DNA from: Lysobacter capsici
GTDB taxonomy: Bacteria; Pseudomonadota; Gammaproteobacteria; Xanthomonadales; Xanthomonadaceae
Direction: 5' to 3'
Length of the DNA: 64,000 bases
Assembly: GCF_018732085.1 (NCBI RefSeq)
Contig: NZ_CP076103.1
Coordinates: forward strand, 868,001-932,000
Shown: positions 59,737-64,000 of the stretch, piece after piece
How the letters are laid out: each line of letters begins with the position of its first letter
How positions within the stretch are numbered: position 1 is the first letter of the stretch
Program-made: the position numbers and the translations under genes
The notes under the pieces: model-generated
Told to the model about the DNA's origin: nothing
The model's input: only the letters and a program-made list of their open reading frames with translations
Databases searched by the model: none

Positions 59737-62589
59737 ATGGCCAAGATTTCCTATGCGTTCATCGTTTCCGTCGCGCTGACGTTTGCGTCGCAAGCCGGGG
59801 CCTCCCCGGCCGCTGCCGACGATTTTCCAGCCGATGGCTACAACATCCCGGCCGGCGCGCTCGATGACGCGCTGAACGAGTTTGCGCGTCGGCATCACCT
59901 GCAGATCTCCTATTCCCCGGCCCTGGTGGCGCGTCGGCGCAGCCGCGGCCTGCGCGGCGCGGGCTCGGTGCGCGAGGGCCTGGCCCGTCTGCTGGAGGGC
60001 ACCGGCCTCACCGCGGTAGCCGTAAAGCCCAATGTTTACTTGCTACAGGCCTCGCCGCGACCGCCGCGACCGCTGCCGCCGCCGATACCGGCGGCCAGGC
60101 CGATGGCCGCGGCCAAGCCGCCGGTGCCGACCGAACTGGACACGGTCCATGTAACCGGGACGCGTATCGGCCGCGCCGATTTCGAAAGCTCGCTGCCGCT
60201 GACCCTGATCACCAACGAACAGATCCGCGCCAGCGGTCACCAGACCCTGTTCGACCTGCTGCGGCTGATGCCGGGCATGACCGGCCACCATCCGCGCAAC
60301 GTCGCCACCGAGGGCGGCGCGACCCAGGTGCCTTCGGCCGCCGCGGCCTCGGCCAGCCTGTACTCGCTGGGGCCGCGCGCGACCTTGTTCCTGGTCGACG
60401 GCCGGCGCATGGCCAACTACGGCCTGGTCTCCACCGACATGGGCGCGCTGACCGATCTCAACGGCATTCCGTTGAGCATGGTCGACCACATCGAAATCGC
60501 CCACGGCGGCGCCTCGGCGATCTACGGCGCCGACGCCATGGCCGGCGTGGTCAACATCATCCTCAAGAAGGATTACCGCGGCGCCGAAGTCGGCGGCAGC
60601 TTCGGCGTGTCGCAGCGCGGCGACGCCGAACAGCAGCGCTCCTACGCCAGCTTCGGCGAACGCACGCCCGGCGACGGCAGCATCTTCGTCAGCATCGATC
60701 ACTACACCCGCAATCCGCTGATCGGCAGCCAGCGCAAGTGGAGCACGCTCGACCAGCGCTTCGACGGCCAGCGCGACCTGCGCGTGCCGTCGGGTTTTAC
60801 CTTCGGCAACTTCGTCGTCGCGCCGGCGCCCGGCTGCGAGGGGGGCGAAGCGGTCGAGGACAGCGCCGCGTGCAGCCTCGACGTCCCGCGTTACGTGAGC
60901 CTGCAGCCGGGCATCACCAGCAACGCGTTCTACACCCACTTCCGCCAGCCGCTCGGCGACAACGCCGAGTTCTACGCCGACCTGCGCGCGACCCGGGTCA
61001 GCCTGGAGATGCAGAACGCGCCGTTCTACGCCTCGGTGGGCCTGCCCGAAGGCCACCCGGACGCGTTCAAGCCGTTTCCGACCCTGCGCCTGAATTACTG
61101 GTTTTCCGAATTGGGCCCGGTGCGCAACCGCACCGTCACCACCACCCGCGACTACACCGCCGGCGTCAAGGGCTATCGCGGCAAGTGGGAGTGGGACGTC
61201 AGCCTGTCGCGCCGGCGCAACAAGGTGGTCAACCGCATCGACGGGTTGATCGACGAATCGGCGCTGTTCGGCACCCAGGGCGAACCTGCGGTCAATACCT
61301 TCCGTTTCAGCAAGAGCGAGGAAAACCCGCCCGAGGTGCTCGCGGCGATTTCGCCGCGCACCACCCTGGGCGGCGAAGTGGTGCTCGACACCGTCTCGGG
61401 CAGCATCGAGGGGCCGTTGCTCGCGCTGCCCGCCGGCGATCTCAAGGTCGCCGCCGGTTTCGAGGCGCGGCACGAGCGCGTGCGCAACCGGCCCGACGAC
61501 GCCTTCGTCAAGGGCAAGATCGCGCTGGCCCAGGAAGCCGACTCGCGCGACGCCAGCCGCAACACCTCGGCGATCTACGCCGAGTTCAACGCGCCGCTGC
61601 ACGAGAAGCTGTGGGTCAACGCGGCCTGGCGCCTGGACCGCAACGCCGGCTACGGCAATCAGATCTCGCCGATGTTCGGCGTGCGCTGGCAACCGCTGCG
61701 TTCGCTGGCCCTGCGCGGATCGTTCGGCGAGGGCTACCGCGCGCCGACCCTGGCCGAGCTGCGCCGGCCGCTGGTGGTCGACAGCCAGGCGTTCGTGCGC
61801 TCCGATCCCACCACCCAGCCGTGCCTCAACGATTACGGCGAGTACTGCCAGGTGGTCCAGCGCGCGGTGATCAATCCCGACCTGCGTCCGGAAACCTCGA
61901 CCAGCCGCAGCCTGGGCTTGATCTGGACGCCGAGCGAAGACTTCACCGCGACCGTCAATCGCTACCGCATCCGCCGCAACAACGAGATCCTGGCGATCGA
62001 CGCCGCGTCGCGGCCCGACCTGTTTCCCAAGGCCCTGATCCGCGACGCCGACGGTTATCTGGACACGATCGAGACCTACCTCGACAACGTCGGCAGCACC
62101 GAAGTGCGCGGTTGGGAAATCGACGCCGAGTACCGCCACCAGACCCAGCGCTGGGGCAACCTGTCGTTCCGCATCAACGGCCATTACATGGGCCACCTGC
62201 TGCGCCGGCTGCATCCGAAAGAACCCGAATACGACTTCGCCGGTTACGGCACGCCCAACAACACCGTGCTGGGCAGCGTGCGCTGGAGCTATCGCGACTG
62301 GATCGCCACGCTCAACCTGCGCTACATGGGCCACGCCACGGTCGGCATCCAGCCGGGCCAGGACTGCGTGGTCCTCGATGAGCCCGGGCGTTGCCGCACG
62401 CCGAGCGCGACCCTGGTCGGGTTCGATGTGGCCTACGGCGGCTTCGACAAATGGCTGATCGGTTTGAACGTCAGCAACCTCAACGATCGCCGGCCGGTCA
62501 ATTACGACTACAGCTTCGGCGGCTACAGCATCGTCGACGACGATCCGGTCGGCCGTTATTACCTGGTCAGTGCGGTGTACCGCTTCTGA
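59737..62589 (+). CDS. TonB-dependent receptor with N-terminal STN signalling domain
   Basis: This outer-membrane transducer has 950 aa. A signal peptide (AFIVSVALTFASQAGASPAA) is followed by an STN domain (about 33-108) with IPAGALDDALNEFARRHHLQ and REGLARLLEGTGL. A proline-rich linker leads to a TonB-box-like ELDTVHVTGTRI. The plug (about 145-275) shows LFLVDGRRMANYG and GGASAIYGADAMAGVVNIIL, and a long barrel ends YRYYLV-like GRYYLVSAVYRF. With the FecI- and FecR-like genes it forms a trans-envelope signalling system. Plug and barrel resemble the large oligosaccharide or peptide-type receptors of Xanthomonadaceae more than siderophore receptors; the ligand is unknown. Confidence 0.93.
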   Translation: MAKISYAFIVSVALTFASQAGASPAAADDFPADGYNIPAGALDDALNEFARRHHLQISYSPALVARRRSRGLRGAGSVREGLARLLEGTGLTAVAVKPNVYLLQASPRPPRPLPPPIPAARPMAAAKPPVPTELDTVHVTGTRIGRADFESSLPLTLITNEQIRASGHQTLFDLLRLMPGMTGHHPRNVATEGGATQVPSAAAASASLYSLGPRATLFLVDGRRMANYGLVSTDMGALTDLNGIPLSMVDHIEIAHGGASAIYGADAMAGVVNIILKKDYRGAEVGGSFGVSQRGDAEQQRSYASFGERTPGDGSIFVSIDHYTRNPLIGSQRKWSTLDQRFDGQRDLRVPSGFTFGNFVVAPAPGCEGGEAVEDSAACSLDVPRYVSLQPGITSNAFYTHFRQPLGDNAEFYADLRATRVSLEMQNAPFYASVGLPEGHPDAFKPFPTLRLNYWFSELGPVRNRTVTTTRDYTAGVKGYRGKWEWDVSLSRRRNKVVNRIDGLIDESALFGTQGEPAVNTFRFSKSEENPPEVLAAISPRTTLGGEVVLDTVSGSIEGPLLALPAGDLKVAAGFEARHERVRNRPDDAFVKGKIALAQEADSRDASRNTSAIYAEFNAPLHEKLWVNAAWRLDRNAGYGNQISPMFGVRWQPLRSLALRGSFGEGYRAPTLAELRRPLVVDSQAFVRSDPTTQPCLNDYGEYCQVVQRAVINPDLRPETSTSRSLGLIWTPSEDFTATVNRYRIRRNNEILAIDAASRPDLFPKALIRDADGYLDTIETYLDNVGSTEVRGWEIDAEYRHQTQRWGNLSFRINGHYMGHLLRRLHPKEPEYDFAGYGTPNNTVLGSVRWSYRDWIATLNLRYMGHATVGIQPGQDCVVLDEPGRCRTPSATLVGFDVAYGGFDKWLIGLNVSNLNDRRPVNYDYSFGGYSIVDDDPVGRYYLVSAVYRF

Positions 62590-62634
62590 GATGGCGGCGC
62601 GGCCGTAACCGGCCCGAGGCGAACCGCCGGACGC

Positions 62635-63060
62635 TCAGCCCGGCGCGAGCCACGAGAACGGCGGCCACGGCAGATTGCGCAGCACCCAGAACGCGCCGAG
62701 CCCGACCAGCCAGACCTTGCCGTCGACCAGCGCGGCGACCACGCGCCGCGGCAGCGGCAGCCGATACCCCAGGCCGTGCAGCACGATCAGCGGCAGGGTC
62801 AGCATCAACACCGGCAGCAGCGGATTCATCGCCAGCATCTGGGCGATGTCGCCATGCACCAGCGCGTGCAGCGCGCGGGTGATGCCGCAGCCCGGGCAGT
62901 ACAACCCGGTGAAACTATGGAACAGGCACGCCGGCAACGGACTGCCGGCGGCATTGGGATCGAAACGGCGCAGCACCCACACGCCCACCGCCGCCGTCGC
63001 GAGCGCGGCGGTGGCGGTCGCCGCGAGGGCGAGATGGCGTGGGTGGGTGCCGCGCTGCAT
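62635..63060 (-). CDS. DUF2752 family membrane protein
   Basis: This membrane protein (about 141 aa) is of the DUF2752 family, with three hydrophobic spans. The family signature is intact: CLFHSFTGLYCPGCGITRAL and HGDIAQMLAMNPLLPVLML, with Cys residues in the CPGCG motif that could bind metal. The start is taken at 63060; an ATG at 63072 is equally possible. It is probably cotranscribed with the upstream CD225-type gene, 23 bases away, a common pairing. Function unknown. Confidence 0.88.
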   Translation of the reverse strand: MQRGTHPRHLALAATATAALATAAVGVWVLRRFDPNAAGSPLPACLFHSFTGLYCPGCGITRALHALVHGDIAQMLAMNPLLPVLMLTLPLIVLHGLGYRLPLPRRVVAALVDGKVWLVGLGAFWVLRNLPWPPFSWLAPG

Positions 63061-63083
63061 GTCGCTCGCCATGAGGCAGGCGC

Positions 63084-63422
63084 TTAGCGCGACTGCGCCC
63101 GCTGCAGTTCCTGCAGGAAGTCTTCCGACAGGAACGACATGCCGTTGATGAAGAACGACACGATGGTCCACAGGATGCCGATCGCGACCAGCGCGGTACC
63201 GACCCAGCACCAGATCTTGGCCGTTTCCGAGGCCTTGCGCGCACCGGCGTCGTCGCCGGCTTGGAACTTGGTGTTGACCTGGCTGCCGAACACGATCGCG
63301 ACGATGCCCGGCGCCGCGCCGATCAGGCAGCAGAAGCACAGGCCCAGCACGGTGACGGTGATCGACCAGGCCAGGTAGGTCGGATAGGGCGCGGGCGCAA
63401 CGGTGTTGATGGGCTGATTCAT
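63084..63422 (-). CDS. CD225/dispanin family small membrane protein
   Basis: This 112-aa protein has two membrane spans and the CD225/dispanin pattern. A proline-rich N terminus (NQPINTVAPAPYPTY) precedes a first span with WSITVTVLGLCFCCLIGAAP, a short loop with GIVAIVFGSQVNTKFQAGD, and a second span IWCWVGTALVAIGILWTIV. AGGA lies five bases before the ATG. It forms a pair with the DUF2752 gene. The bacterial function is not established. Confidence 0.87.
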   Translation of the reverse strand: MNQPINTVAPAPYPTYLAWSITVTVLGLCFCCLIGAAPGIVAIVFGSQVNTKFQAGDDAGARKASETAKIWCWVGTALVAIGILWTIVSFFINGMSFLSEDFLQELQRAQSR

Positions 63423-63630
63423 GGTGTCCTTCCCCAAGACAAACGTCGGTCGCCGACGCGGCGACCGTTCGCGGGCATCCTAGCAGCGCGTCGCGACGAC
63501 GGCACGTCGCGGCGATGCGGCCGGACGTGCCAAACGCGGCCGATTGCGGCCCGATTGCGGGAATCCGCGACGATCGGCGGCGAGCGACGGGCGACTTGCG
63601 CCGCCGCCGGCACGGCGCTCCGCGCGGCGA

Positions 63631-64000
63631 TCAGGCCCGGTCGCCGCGCAGCGCGCGGACCTGCGCTTCCAGCGATTGCGCGCTGACGCCGGCGGCGTCG
63701 CGCGGCGGATCGGCGACCACTTCGATCCCGGCGCGGAACCGGCGCGGCACCCGCATGCGGTCGAGCCAGCCGCCTTCGGCGCGATTGCTGCGGCGGCTCC
63801 ACATGCTGGCCCACATGCCGCGCAGCGCCATTGGGATCACCGGCACCGGGTTTTTCTCCAGCACCCGCTCGACCCCGGACTTGAACGCCGCGATCTCGCC
63901 GTCGCGGGTCAGCGCGCCCTCGGGGAAGATGCCGACCAACTGACCGTCGGCGAGCGCGGCGTCGATTTCCTCGAACGCGCGCCGCATCACCTCGGGGTCT
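63631..64000 (-). CDS. 1-acylglycerol-3-phosphate acyltransferase domain, C-terminal part, 5' end outside window
   Basis: This is the C-terminal part of a PlsC-type acyltransferase, read from the right edge of the window. Visible are GIFPEGALTRDGEIAAFKSG (the motif III region with FPEG) and VERVLEKNPVPVIPMALRGM, then a short tail ending LEAQVRALRGDRA. The active-site HX4D motif lies outside. The wording of these motifs fits the acyltransferase half of MFS-fused lysophospholipid enzymes as well as a free PlsC, so the full architecture is open. Confidence 0.85.
   Translation of the reverse strand, partial: DPEVMRRAFEEIDAALADGQLVGIFPEGALTRDGEIAAFKSGVERVLEKNPVPVIPMALRGMWASMWSRRSNRAEGGWLDRMRVPRRFRAGIEVVADPPRDAAGVSAQSLEAQVRALRGDRA

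Overview
The window is a 64 kb stretch of a high-GC gammaproteobacterial chromosome. A Lysobacter-like member of the Xanthomonadaceae fits best. This is inferred from the gene content, the strong GC3 bias that opens long antisense frames, the number of TonB-dependent receptors, and several palindromic intergenic repeat families of the kind common in that family. No integrase, transposase, plasmid gene, phage structural gene or CRISPR array was seen.

Positions 1-24900 are mostly core and regulatory genes. They hold the end of the ATP synthase operon (atpD partial, atpC), a GtrA/GT2/GT-C membrane glycosylation group with an ADP-ribosylglycohydrolase, glmU, a secreted endo-beta-N-acetylglucosaminidase-like protein, an SDR with a divergent ArsR-type regulator, and glmS. 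On the minus strand a sensor kinase and a sigma-54 response regulator lie downstream of a five-gene HlyD / small protein / ABC ATPase / two-permease operon. A near-consensus sigma-54 promoter and nested palindromes sit upstream of that operon, so the two-component system probably controls it. An NAD-dependent epimerase, an O-methyltransferase and a divergent TetR regulator follow.

Positions 25297-43320 are the accessory heart of the window, about 18 kb with every gene on the plus strand. They encode a papain-like cysteine protease without a signal peptide, a 105-aa protein, a secreted S41 peptidase, six consecutive proteins (822, 604, 232, 717, 759 and 1121 aa) and an unrecognised 318-aa protein. 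The six share one N-terminal domain, and the longer ones also share tandem beta-rich C-terminal repeats. In the 1121-aa member a Gly/Thr/Ser minisatellite linker, an OmpA-like domain and a Pro-Thr linker are inserted between domains that are contiguous in its 759-aa paralogue. I cannot assign this set to any described system, and it is the best candidate for something new.

Positions 43400-64000 return to ordinary genes. They include a BtuB-type receptor under a cobalamin riboswitch, a TfoX-C/free-methionine-sulfoxide-reductase pair, bioD, a phasin, queD, tRNA-Met, rppH, bfd and bfr behind a Fur-like site, and DUF4126. Next come a bactofilin flanked by two DUF6776 paralogues, erpA and nudC, ampE, a sigma factor/FecR/STN-TonB receptor signalling trio, two small membrane proteins and the C-terminal part of an acyltransferase. 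Start codons were adjusted from ribosome-binding sites, operon overlaps and family lengths. All functional calls come from reading motifs, not from database searches.
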